Assembly: GCA_036244855.1 (NCBI GenBank)
Contig: BQKZ01000330.1
Location: 42,118-106,117 of the forward strand
Reading direction: 5' to 3'
DNA length: 64,000 nt
DNA from: Temnopleurus reevesii
Lineage: Eukaryota; Echinodermata; Echinoidea; Temnopleuroida; Temnopleuridae
The translations under genes and the position numbers were made by a program. The stretch's first letter is position 1. Each line of letters opens with the position of its first letter. The notes below the pieces were generated by a model. The model made no database searches and was not told the DNA's origin. It saw nothing but the letters and a program-made list of their open reading frames with translations. This document shows positions 1-13,100 of the stretch, piece by piece.

Positions 1-1080
1 GAAAGTTGGCACACAAAACGTCAAACAGGAAAGAGACAAACAAGAAAGAGTCTTTTTGAGTACAAATGTTTATTGAAAGAAAGTTACACTACCCAAAGTC
101 AAATAGGACAGAGACTTTGTCAGTATGTGTCACAAGAAAGTTGCACCACCAAAGGATAAACAATAAAGAGTCTTCTTGAGTATATGTTTATATTTAGGGA
201 AAGAAAGTTTCATCACCGAAGGACAAACATCAAAGAATCTTTTTTAGTACATATATTTATCACAAGAAACCTGCACTTCCAAAGGTCAAATAGGAGAGAG
301 ACTTTGTAAGTACATGTATTTATCAAAACAAAAAAAAACACTTCGAAAGGTCAAATAAGGAATAGTCTTTCTGGGCACAAAGAAAGAGTCTTTCCAAGTA
401 CAAGGAAAGAATTTTTCTAACTACATATATTTATTGAAAAAAAAATGTTTCACCGCCAAAGATCAAACAAGAAAGAGATTTTGTAATTGCATATATGTAT
501 TTATTGCAAGAAAGTATCCCCACCAAAAGCAAAAAAGAAAGAGTTTATATCCATCTGTTTTGAAAGTTGGCACACAAAACGTCAAACATGAAAGAAACAT
601 ATTAAATTAAGTATTTCTCCACAAGACAGTTTCACCCCACAGGATAAACAAGAAAGAGTCTTCCTGAGTACATATATTCATCACAAGAAAGTTAAACCAC
701 CAAAGGTCAAACAAGAGTCTTTCTGAGCACATTAATATTTATCACAGGAAATATGCACTTCCTATGGTCTTTCTTGTAAGTACATTTCTTGGAAGAAAAA
801 CAAGAAAGAGTCTTTCTGAGCACATATATTTATTGAAAAAAAAGTTGCATGTCCAAAGGTTAAAAAAAAAGAAACTACTAAAGAAACATATTAAATTAAG
901 TATTTCTCCACAAAACAGTTTCACCCCTCAGGATAAACAAGAAAGAGTCTTTCTGAGTACATATATTCATCACAAGAAAGTCACACCACGAAAGGTCAAA
1001 CAAGAAAGGGACATTGTATCTATTTGTCACAAGAATTAAAGTATCACCATCAAATTTCCAACAAGGAATAGATTTTCCAC
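1..1080. repeat. Degenerate minisatellite, unit about 60-68 bp
   Basis: The first kilobase is a tandem array of roughly 16 diverged units. Each unit has a core like AAAGTTGCACCACCAAAGG, then CAAACAAGAAAGAGTCTTT, then GAGTACATATATTTATCA. Related phrases recur every 60-68 bases. It lies upstream of the first visible EIF3C exon, so it is in an intron of that gene. An open frame at 764-1039 is a by-product of the repeat, not a gene. Confidence 0.85.
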
Positions 1081-1245
1081 ATTAATTATGTGAAATGTAA
1101 GAAAAAATATTAAAAAAGGAAGAATCTTTTTCTGATTAAAAAAGTGGCATTGGAGGGCAACCCCCAAAAAGATATTGTTTTGCCGTACAGGCTGTTATAA
1201 CAAATTTGTAAAAATATCTTTATATATTCCCCCTTCTCTTCTCAG

Positions 1246-1352
1246 GATGATATGTCAGATGACAGCTGGGACGAATCGATGTCATCAGACTCCAGCTCCG
1301 ATGATGAGGTTCCAGGAATGACCACCCTCACCGCGGAGTATTTCTTGAAAAA
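1246..1352 (+). CDS. EIF3C: EIF3C exon 1 of the window (acidic linker)
   Basis: The acceptor TTCTCTTCTCAG precedes GATGATATG, and the donor is AAAAA|GTAAGT. The exon encodes 35 residues plus 2 nt, starting [16 protein letters not shown] and ending TAEYFLKK. This matches the acidic serine-rich segment before a FLKK motif in animal eIF3c. It begins at an acceptor, so earlier exons lie outside the window. Confidence 0.9.
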
Positions 1353-4300
1353 GTAAGTGCTTATTTTGTTTTTTGGATCGATTTTCTATTTGGCCTCTGG
1401 CAAATATACCAGATAAAGGAACAAAAAGAGACATAAATATTTCACGAAGTCTGTTCCTTGTGATTTATCGTTAGATTTGCGAAATTATCACAATGAAAAT
1501 AACCTGAATTGTCAAAATCGTTTAATTGCAAACATATTAAACTGTTAAAATATCACAATTTCCTTTTAAATTGGCAAATTAAAATTTCGTAACACCCATT
1601 TTTTTGTTGGAGAGTCTCTTGTGATGCCAATTTCAGAATTTAATACTGATCGAATTTGCTGAGAAATAATTTCAGCTCTTAATGGATTAAAGATCTTCAA
1701 TTTAGACGTTGTACTTCTGATTCAATAGAAATTAGAATAGAATAGTCCCTACACATTCGATGATGATTAAAAAGTTAACCATCTTTCGGCTGATTGCTAA
1801 TGATTAGATCTTCTTTTTATCTGAGAATGTGGAATGGGATTTATGTGATGTTTCAGAGCTGGGCAAGAAAAGAAATGGCTCAAATCACAATAATCATCAG
1901 CAGCATCGTCAACATCATCATCATAATCACCGCCGACGCCACCACCAGCACCACGTTTAGTATGTTTGAAAGAAGGGCCCAAGTCCAGCTAGCTACATCT
2001 TGTGTTGCCATGGAAACCCTATATTCATGCAACATGCATTTTTATCTTTATATATACACATACAAGCTACCTTAAAGAGCAATAAAATATAACTTGAAAG
2101 CAAAAAACACTGAAGTTTTTTTCATTTTCTCAAACACTTTTTAAATGGACTTGGGACCCTCTTTCAATCAGATATTCTATTGTTTCCACCCAATGAGATG
2201 TAAATAAATGGGATTGTAGTATACCTATTGTTGAAAAGATATGATCAGACAAATTGATCCGCATCTATTATGGAATAAGAGCTGTTATTATTGTCACTTT
2301 CATCATCATCACTGTAATTATTTTCCCCAGGACCTCGACAGGCGATGACAAGTCATCAAGAAAGAAGGAGCGTAGGAAGGAGAGAGTGCGAACAAAGGAA
2401 GATGACATCCAGGAGGAAGAGGAAGATGGAGAAGGAAAGTGGGAGAAAGTCAAGTGGGGTATCAAAGTGGAGAAGGTAAGAAAAACATTAAGAATTCATT
2501 TTTGGTTTGCCTGAAATTTCATTTTCTTGCCAATTCATTTGTGGTCTGCCTCTTCTCCTTCTGCCAGTAGGAACCCACCGGAGAGATTACTTAGCTATAC
2601 GATCTGGGTGGTGTTTCACCAAGATAAGAAAGACTTTAAGAACGACTTTAAGATCGACTGGTATCAAGTGAAGGTTGATAGTCACCTGACAACATGCTCT
2701 TTGTCTTTTTAGTGCTAATGACCATGTCTAGTGTCCCTGCTTCATCACATAGATTTATGACTAGCTGTATCTTTGCCAGAATATGTTAATTGTCATAACA
2801 AGTCAAAATTACGACGCGCCATTGGCTAACTTTGCGCGATGTATTCAGTGCTCGCGTGAGGTTAAAAGATCTCTGCGCACCCACCAATAAGAAGTGCTTA
2901 TTGCGCACAATTTATTATGTTTATTATGACACTTAACATCACTTTTGTTAAAACAAAAGATAACTCAGTTCTCAGAATTCCGCCCCAGATTCCTTGGGTT
3001 GTCAGCTACGGCTGCTGTATCATCAGTAAAGTCAAGATCAGACGGGACTTGATTACCCATCCAAGTCATCAGCTGCAAAAGGGCTTACAGTTCCAAGTTT
3101 GCAAATTTAGGAATTATTTAGGAACATTAAGGAATTGCTCTTGCAATGAATTGTTCTACAGAAATATGGTATATTATGAAGAAATGAAATAATTAAGAAT
3201 GCTCATTTTCTTTTCATTTTGGGCATATTTACATTTTTATGGAATGATTTTCATTTTTGCATCCAATTAAGCCGGCTATCACACATTGACTGCATTGTGT
3301 GATGGTGGTATAGTGGTGCATAGATCAACCTGTCTGACTTCTTCCTCTTGTATCCTAGCTTCATACCATAGCAGAGGTACAATGATATGTCAGGCACAGA
3401 AGTTCCCAAATATGATGTAGACTACAGATAAGAATGGTTCTCGATAGAAAGGACACTCTACCTTTCACTAGAGAGATGCCAACCGTTCTTGGGATATCTA
3501 TGATGTAAAAAATGCAACAACTGAACAAAAGTGAGAGCATTAGGAAACCAATAACTATACTATCATTCAAACTGTTGAATGTTTAAAAAATGCACTCAAA
3601 ACCCATCTGTTTATAAGTGCTTTCAATTAGTATCTACACATATATATCTCATTTCTTATCTATTTGTGCTTTTGTTGTTGTACCTATTGCTTCTACTTCT
3701 CTTTAAATTTTCCTGTCCTGCGCCTTGAGCACATTATTCATGTGGAATCTGGCGCATTAAAAGTACCCCCTATTATTTTCTTGTGGTGAAGGCGTTGAAT
3801 TCATTTGAAAATACCCCCAAAACATCTCGTTCATATTCCGGAACGGTTGGCATCTATGTCCCTATAAGGGTAGAAATTCGTAATGGCCATGTTCGTACAT
3901 GATTAGAATATTTATCATAGCTGCCAACTATTACTAATTTTTAGTAATCATTACAAATTATGGCTTCTGATATCTCAAGTTTTGTGTTAACCCCAGGTAA
4001 AGATTATTAATTTTGGCAACACTAGCACCATGCATTTCAATGTAAGATATGTGAAGATTGCAAACTTGGTACTGGATTATTACTAATTTCTATTGACTCA
4101 TGTTGGCAGCTATGATTTATCATGTGTGCATTTGAGTAGTTCTCTCTCTTCATCTTTTATTTCGTACCGATTATCAATATCTCTTGATCTGTGCATCACA
4201 GGAGAAGCCGAAAATGTTCGCCAAGGACGTTGAGATCACTCATTCCGTCGTCACCAAGAAGCTCTCGGAGATCGTCGGTGCCCGAGGCAAGCGATCGACC

Positions 4301-7110
4301 AACAGAGCCGACCAGATCGAGCTGTTGAAGGAATTGAGGAATATTGCTGGTCAGAACAACCTCGGAATGGGCATCGATTTGAAGATCGCTTTCCATGTCA
4401 TGTCGGCCATCTTTGATTATAACCCAAATGTCGCAACATGTATGAAGCCAGCAATTTGGGAAGTGTAAGTTTCTCCTGAATGCTTGATTAAAGGGGAACC
4501 AACTCCTGGGCCCTGTAACATAAAGGTTTGTGATTAATCGCTATTTGATTTTGTGATCAATTGCAAACTTTAGTATATGATTTGCCATAGACTTCAATCG
4601 CTGTCAGATGAGCAATTAATCGCAAACCATTATGTTATGGTTGTCCATAAGTACGTGCCGACCATACAGATTTAGAAATTGAAGATTCATAACTTTTGAA
4701 TGGATTGTCTGATTTTGGTCAAATTTTGACTGTTTGTTCATCTGATTTTACTTCATTCAATGAGAAAAAAAAAATTTCAGGGGTCGGTTCCCTTTAAATA
4801 ATAGAGTATTTCGTCTATATAAATTTTGCTCTATGATGGAATACAAAAAATTAGCCCACGTCGGCCAATGGCAATGTACCGGTCTGTCCTATTTTCTTCC
4901 AAAATAGCCTACTGTAAGGTCATGCATAAACACTCATAGAGATCAACTATTGTATAAGCCAAAATTTTTGCGAGGGTTTTATTGTCGCGAATTTCACGAC
5001 CATAAATTCGCTAGAATTTTCTCTCATTAGAAGGCCCATACTAGACTTGTGTACAATGATAGTAATTTTTCAAACCGTGAAAATAACAACTTGCTAATGT
5101 GTGTAAAGGTCTGAAATTCAGTGAATTCGACAAAGATTAGGAATGCTTAAATATTGGCCTTTACAGTATAGACTATACGAACCACATTTGATGATGATTG
5201 AAATATACCATCTTTCAGCTGATTTTCTGTGATTAGCTCTTTATTTTTCTGAAAATGTGGCCGATAGGAAGTAACTAGATTTAAGAAAGAGAATATATTG
5301 TCTATTTCTTAAACATTCTCATTCCGCACAAACATGGTGGCCCTCAAATTCCGGGTCAGCCGGGTATCTAAAGCCAAACGTTTACATTATGAATGGCTCG
5401 CGATCCGATGTTAGAAAAAAGCATAAAAGAATCGCTCTGAAGCATTCAAATAGATAAAGAGAACTGCTGTAAGCATTAAAACAGAGTAAATCTTTGATTA
5501 AGTTTCTGGATTCTCAGAGTAACGGAAATTGAGAAAATGGCATAATGAAGGAACAAGGAAGTTGAAACAGTCAAAGCACCCGACGATTGACTATGACTTG
5601 AAACTGATTTACCCTTTAAGGTTATTAATGCATTGAAATCATACATTTAGTATTCATATGAGTTTCTGGAACAAGAAGACAGGTAGATTTTATTTGTCAA
5701 AAATGCCAATATTGAATGCTTCTATGACTTACTTCACAAAAGCATTGTGAATCTGTCGTGATGTGTGCAGTGAGCATAGTCTTTGATGACTTGGAATTGA
5801 TGTCTTATGACCAATATCTTGTGATTGACCTGAATCCCCATTTTTTTCATTCAGGTGCCTGGATTTGATGGAAGAGATGCTGGATATCATGATCGCTAAT
5901 CCCGACATCATCGTTTCGGAGAACCTGACTGAAGACTCTGAAAGTCTCAATGTAAGTACAAAAGAAAAAATCTGAAATTAATCGTGAGATGATGATGATG
6001 ATAATAAGAGAGTAGCGATCGTACCTTTGAAAAAGGTCTCAGTGCGCTTACATTAAGATATTTGATGACATCGGCTCGGAGAACCTGACAGAAGACAGTG
6101 AATGTCTCAATGTAAGAACTGTACAAAGTAGAACTAAACCAGAAATAATTAAAATATAGTGATGATGTCATGATTGCTAATCCTGACATCGTATCTGAGA
6201 ATCTCGCCGAAGACGTTGAATGTCTCAATATAAGTACATCAGAACAAATCTGAAATAAATCATAAGATAAGAAGACAGTTCTTATTTAGGACATCATACC
6301 TTTGAAAAAGGTCTCAGTGCGCTTACACTAAGATATTTGATGATATCATGTCCTGACATTGTCTCAGAGAACCTGACCGAAGACGTTGAATGTCTCAATA
6401 TAAGTATACTGAAACAAGCCATGAATAAATCATCAGGTACTACTAATAATAAGACTGTTCTTCTATAGCACGTCATACCTTTGAAAAAAATCTCAGTGTG
6501 CTTACAATAAGATATTTGCTGATATAGTAAATGCTTATCCTTATTTCATCGTCTCGGGAAACCTAACTGAAAATGTTGAATGTCTCAATGTAAGCCAGAA
6601 ATAAATCATAAGATATTTGTGATATAATGATCACAAATCATCATCTCTGAGAACCTAACAAAAGACGCAGAATGTCTCAACGTATGTATACCGGAACAAA
6701 CCAGAATTGATGCAAAGATATTGATGATATGATAACTATCCCAACATTGTCATGGAGAACCATTCATTCATAATGTCCTTTTTGCATCCAAATAAGCCGG
6801 CTATCACACATTGACTGCATTGTGTGATGGTGGTATAGTGGTGCATAGATCAACCTGTCTGACTTCTTCCTCTTGTATCCTAGCTTTAATCCGTAGCAGA
6901 GGTACAATGATATGTTAGATACAGAGTATTTCATACATTATTTTGTTTTGTGATATGTGCTTTCTAGTGAGTTCACGTAGAGAAATACAATTTTGATCTT
7001 AAAATGGCACCAAACAGTGTTTTCACATTCCAGTGCAGCGATTCACCAAGATACGAAATAAGGACGACTTTGATAACAACTTATCAGTTTTTATGGTGAA
7101 TACGCCTAAG

Positions 7111-7149
<39 letters not shown>

Positions 7150-10100
7150 TATTTGGCAAATTCAAAACAAAACAATTACAGATTATTATCCCTTTGCCAC
7201 AAGAACTGATACCAGTAGTTCTTAAGATTGTTCAAATATTTTTTTAACTTGGTGAAACACCACCCAGAATTATTAATAAGATCCAAAGGACCTTAAGAAC
7301 AACTGGTATCAGATCTTGTGCATGATAATTTGGCATATTACAAGTATTCTGCACAAGAACTGATATCAGTCGTTCTGAAAGTCTTTGGTAACTTGATGAA
7401 ACTTTGTCAGGTTTGTTAAAGCAAAACCCACTTGACTTTTCCTGGTTTCGCTAACTAGGGACCAGATTATGGACAATAAAAGCGAGTCTCAGGAGAAGGT
7501 GAATTTTTAAAAACGTGATACAAGCAATTATTCCACTGTAAATGAAATACTGTGCACAGATAAGGCCTAAATTCTGTGTTCTGCATGTACGATGACAAAG
7601 TCTGACCCTCTTAAAGGGGAATTACACCCAGACAATAATGTATGGTCAATAAATGAAGAAAAATCAAATAAATGAACTGTGAAAATTTGAGCAAAATCGG
7701 ATTATCCGTTCAATAGATATGAATTTTCAAAGTTATCATTTCCACCTGTGCTGGGCATCCTTGAATTGGCATGCATATAGCTAATTAGCATAATCTGTGA
7801 TGTCATACATGGAGAACTCTTTATTCACTTTGTATATAAATTTATTGAAAATGGATCAATATCACATTTCGAATGAGGAATCAACACCGTTCTTTCTGGA
7901 ATGCTTGCAGAATTGATGTGGCTATAATATATGTAACCGAAGAAACAAAATTTTGTCTACTTTTCTGGAAAAAGAGGAAAATGTGAAATTTTGTGTACAA
8001 AGCGAATGGAGAGTTCTCCATGTTGGCAGCCATTTTGTGCCTGTACGTTTGCCAATTTAAGGAGCCCATGAGGGGTGTAAATCAAAACTTTGAAAATTCA
8101 TAACTTTTCAAATTTTCACAGTTTGTTTATCTTATTTTTCTTCATTTAGTTATAGCAATTTAATGTCTGAGTGTAGTTCCCCTTTAACTTTTGCTTTCTG
8201 CCCCCCCCCCCCAGGAGGAGCCATACAAGGTCAGAGGATGCATCCTCACCGTCGCTGAACGTCTCGATGAAGAATTCACCAAGATGCTTCAAGCAACCGA
8301 CGCTCACTCAACAGAGTATGTAGAAAGGTAAGTGTTCAATGCAGAGTGTTCCCCTCACCACCCCTAAAAAAAGGCAAACTGGCCATGCTCGGGATATGTA
8401 CCAATATTTGTAGTGAGTATAATTTCTTACCGAGTTTAATGAGCTGTATTTATTTTATTAATATCTTTCCAGCCAGTTGAAAATGATGTTTTTGTGATGT
8501 TATTGGGAGGCAATGTCAGATAAAAATTATGGCATATTTTGTGTCATCTTTAGTCTGAGAATTTTTTTGGGAGTGGACACATTCCATAAATTTAGCAGAA
8601 ATATCTTACGAGCTGTATTGTTTTTGGAGTTCGAATTTTTGTTATTCAGGTCATGTTCAGGAAAGGAATTGACATATACCTTTCTTTATTCAAATCCAAG
8701 AAATTTACTTGTGACAGTATTGGTGTCTGAGTTCTTACACCTTCCACAGACTCTCGCAAATTTATGTTAGTTCCAGATTGTGCAATCGCCTTGAGTTGCC
8801 AATTTACTGAAGGCTGATTCGTAGATGTCGGACAGCTGGGATGCTTCCCTGTCTCTGTTCATGTTGTTCAAATGGATTATCAGATTTTACTCAAACTTTC
8901 AGTTTGTTCATTTTCTTCATTCTCTTAGGGGAAAGAGAATTCCATTGGCGACTTCCCCATTTAAGTAGAGTAGTACAGATATAACAGAAAACAGAAAATA
9001 TGTGGATCAATGAAAGGGAATTGGAATGCGCAATCACATGAATTGAAATCCCTGCATTGATCCGCATATTTCCTTTTGTTATTTACAAAACCAGCTCTGA
9101 AACATGATCTAGCAAGGTGAACAAACTTGACTCTTGTGATGTCACAACAGGATTGACATTTGAAAGAAATTTTTAGGGGCGTTCCCTACTAAAACAACAT
9201 AAAAATGAAAAAAAAAATATTATAAAATATATGAAACACATTTGGGCCCTCTTTCACTAAAAAGGGTATTGATAATGGTATAATACATCAATACAGATCA
9301 ACTTGTATTTTCATGATAGTAACCCTTTAAGAACGACTCTAAGTTCGACTGGTATCAGCTCTTGCGCCGAATGCGCGTACTAGTGTGAACCGTTACGCGC
9401 AAGAAGGGATACCAGTCGAGCTTAAAGTCTTTCCTATCTTGGTGAAACACCACCCAGGTTTATTGAATTTCAAGCATGCTAGCATGCAATGTACGCATTA
9501 TTTTCACTCCCTAGGGAGTATTCCAGTAGGGCACTTCCGGCGCGCACCCAGGATTTTCATACCCGGGGGGCTGAGCCAAAATTTGGCGCCCCCACCCCTC
9601 CCGGCTAAGCTGACAAGCAAAAAAAAAAAAAGTTCTTCACCTCAAATCTGGCGCCCCCCGGGGGACTGAGCACAAATTTTGGCGCCCCCCTGGCTCTGAC
9701 CCGGAGGGCTAGCAGTAGTAGCCCTCCCCCCACGGTGCGCGCCTGTACTTCAAGACGCTCAATGATAGATTGACCACATTATGTTCACTTCTAACCAGTC
9801 CCCAATCACACCTGGGTGGACTGTCATAAAATGTGGATACATTTCTCGCTGAAGAAAATTAAGGCTATGAGTGGGAGTCGAACCTACGATCCTCTGGTTA
9901 AAAGGCGAGAGCAGAAACACCAATTAAATAGCTGCCAATTGTTACTAATTTTTACTTGTTACTAATGTTTTGTGTAAAATTCTCAAGAGATTACTAATTT
10001 TGGCAACATGAGTACCATACATTTCAATGTATAGTATGTGAAGATTACTAATTTGTGGGAGGATTATTACAAATTTCCACTGTCCCATGTTGGCAGCTAT

Positions 10101-13100
10101 GCAATTGGTTCACAGTTCTATCTCAAACTCCACTCAAATTCCACCCTCCATGAGCCCCAAAGTTATACTTCCAGGAGTAGTTCCAAGAGGACCTTTCCGG
10201 AAGTGATGAACACAATATACTAGATGAGATACAATTTACAAAATGTCTGTTTTTCTCTTTCAAGGTTGAAGGATGAGACGCTGGTGACAGGAATCATCGT
10301 ACGTCTACAGTCTCATCTTGAGAATACGAGTACGTCATCAGAAATCTGCAGAGTCTACCTGAGGCACATACAGCACATCTACTACAAGGTCAGTGTGTGT
10401 TGCTTCATCTTCTTGTGCTTCTTTTTAAAGACTTGGTCTGTGCCATTAAACTCTTACTTTGATTATCTCATCCGTCGCCAAGGGATGAAATTGGATTAGT
10501 CGAAGGATCGCCAAGCGTGCCGATCGGCACAATAGTACTTTTCTGAAAATCATTACGATTGCGCCGCGCTCGCGACTGTACAGTGTGAATTTCCGACCTG
10601 TGTCAATTCATTACGGATTTAGCTTTCACATGAGCGTGTCGGAAATATAGCATTACATAGCAATTTNGAAACATGATCTAGCAAGGTGAACAAACTTGAC
10701 TCTTGTGATGTCACAACAGGATTGACATTTGAAAGAAATTTTTAGGGGCGTTCCCTACTAAAACAACATAAAAATGAAAAAAAAAATATTATAAAATATA
10801 TGAAACACATTTGGGCCCTCTTTCACTAAAAAGGGTATTGATAATGGTATAATACATCAATACAGATCAACTTGTATTTTCATGATAGTAACCCTTTAAG
10901 AACGACTCTAAGTTCGACTGGTATCAGCTCTTGCGCCGAATGCGCGTACTAGTGTGAACCGTTACGCGCAAGAAGGGATACCAGTCGAGCTTAAAGTCTT
11001 TCCTATCTTGGTGAAACACCACCCAGGTTTATTGAATTTCAAGCATGCTAGCATGCAATGTACGCATTATTTTCACTCCCTGGTGAGTATTCCAGTAGGG
11101 CACTTCAGGCGCGCACCCAGGATTTTCATACCCGGGGGACTGAGCCAAAATTTGGCGCCCCCGCCCCTCCCGGCTAAGCTGACAAGCAATAAAAAAAGTT
11201 CTTCACCTCAAATTCGGCGCCCCCTGGGGGGCTGAGCATAAATTTTGGCGCTCCCCTCCCCTCCGGCTGAGCTGACAAGCCAAAAAAAAAAAAAAAAGGT
11301 CATCACCTCAAATCTGGCGCCCCCCGGGGGACTGAGCACAAATTTTGGCGCCCCCCTGGCTCTGACCCGGAGGGCTAGCAGTAGTAGCCCTCCCCCCACG
11401 GTGCGCGCCTGTACTTCAAGACGCTCAATGATAGATTGACCACATTATGTTCACTTCTAACCAGTCCCCAATCACACCTGGGTGGACTGTCATAAAATGT
11501 GGATACATTTCTCGCTGAAGAAAATTAAGGCTATGAGTGGGAGTCGAACCTACGATCCTCTGGTTAAAAGGCGAGAGCAGAAACACCAATTAAATAGCTG
11601 CCAATTGTTACTAATTTTTACTTGTTACTAATGTTTTGTGTAAAATTCTCAAGAGATTACTAATTTTGGCAACATGAGTACCATACATTTCAATGTATAG
11701 TATGTGAAGATTACTAATTTGTGGGAGGATTATTACAAATTTCCACTGTCCCATGTTGGCAGCTATGCAATTGGTTCACAGTTCTATCTCAAACTCCACT
11801 CAAATTCCACCCTCCATGAGCCCCAAAGTTATACTTCCAGGAGTAGTTCCAAGAGGACCTTTCCGGAAGTGATGAACACAATATACTAGATGAGATACAA
11901 TTTACAAAATGTCTGTTTTTCTCTTTCAAGGTTGAAGGATGAGACGCTGGTGACAGGAATCATCGTACGTCTACAGTCTCATCTTGAAAACACGAGTACG
12001 TCATCAGAAATCTGCAGAGTCTACCTGAGGCACATACAGCACATCTACTACAAGGTCAGTGTGTGTTGCTTCATCTTCTTGTGCTTCTTTTTAAAGACTT
12101 GGTCTGTGCCATTAAACTCTTACTTTGATTATCTCATCCGTCGCCAAGGGATGAAATTGGATTAGTCGAAGGATCGCCAAGCGTGCCGATCGGCACAATA
12201 GTACTTTTCTGAAAATCATTACGATTGCGCCGCGCTCGCGACTGTACAGTGTGAATTTCCGACCTGTGTCAATTCATTACGGATTTAGCTTTCACATGAG
12301 CGTGTCGGAAATATAGCATTACATAGCAATTTAAAAATGTTCTACAAAAAGGAATGCCCAATTTCACTCGCCCCAATTTAGCCTGGCGCACGGGGGATTC
12401 TATAGCTGGCGCAGGAAGGGTTAATAGCAGAAAAACAGACAAACAGATAAAAAGAGGTTTGAAGTATATCCGACAAGAAATAAGAAGTTATGAATATTTG
12501 AATGTTATGGTCACATCATCATCATGTATATCATACACTTCCTGTCAATAAAATTACTGAAATTTATTGTTTTTAAGAATCCGTTTTTACTCCATGAATG
12601 CTTATTTTTTCTAAATCTTCAAAAGATTGAAGAAATATGTGTAACGGCACTCATGTATACATTGACAAAAAATTCTTTTTTTGCGTTAAACATTAAACTT
12701 TTTTTAAACAATAAGATACAATAAACTGCTCGTAGAGAAGTGCATGACTAGCATGACTATGAGAACTTCCGTGAATTAAAAGAGCGTACGAAATTCAAGA
12801 ATAAAAATGAGAGTCAGGAAGGAAGCATGACATGGTGAAAAAAACAACAACAAAATTATCTCTTGCTCTTTCTTCCTTCTTTTCTTTCTCCATCATCTCA
12901 TCCTCTTTTTTTGAAAATTGAAAAGGATAAACAAGCAGCTCCGCTAATTATTTCTTTCTGTTCTTAAATAGCATGACTATGAGAAGTTGCGTGAACTAGA
13001 GGAGCGAGGAAAGCCAAGAAGGAAAATGAGAGTCAAGAGGAAAAGCAGGATGACATCAGCGACGAAAAGAAGAAAGAAATCTTCTCTTCCTTCACCGTTT

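Larger units (their letters stand above)
9099..12332 (+). repeat. Direct duplication of about 1.6 kb joined by a single N
   Basis: Positions 9099-10666 and 10668-12332 are nearly identical. The second copy is about 97 bp longer because it has one extra unit of a CGCCCCC/GGGG-rich repeat (around 11210-11310). The N at 10667 sits exactly at the junction. This pattern fits two allelic contigs placed in series. A true tandem duplication is possible but less likely. Confidence 0.85.

Noticed and set aside
3301..3360. pol III promoter in the 140-bp hairpin element (TGGTATAGTGG as box A)
   Set aside because: The only box B-like string (GATCAACCT) is a few bases away, much too close, so a tRNA-type promoter is not supported.
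9860..9910. Possible tRNA gene on the minus strand
   Set aside because: Only the anticodon-to-T-arm half is tRNA-like, and it continues into a SINE body shared with 26101. There is no acceptor-stem pairing.
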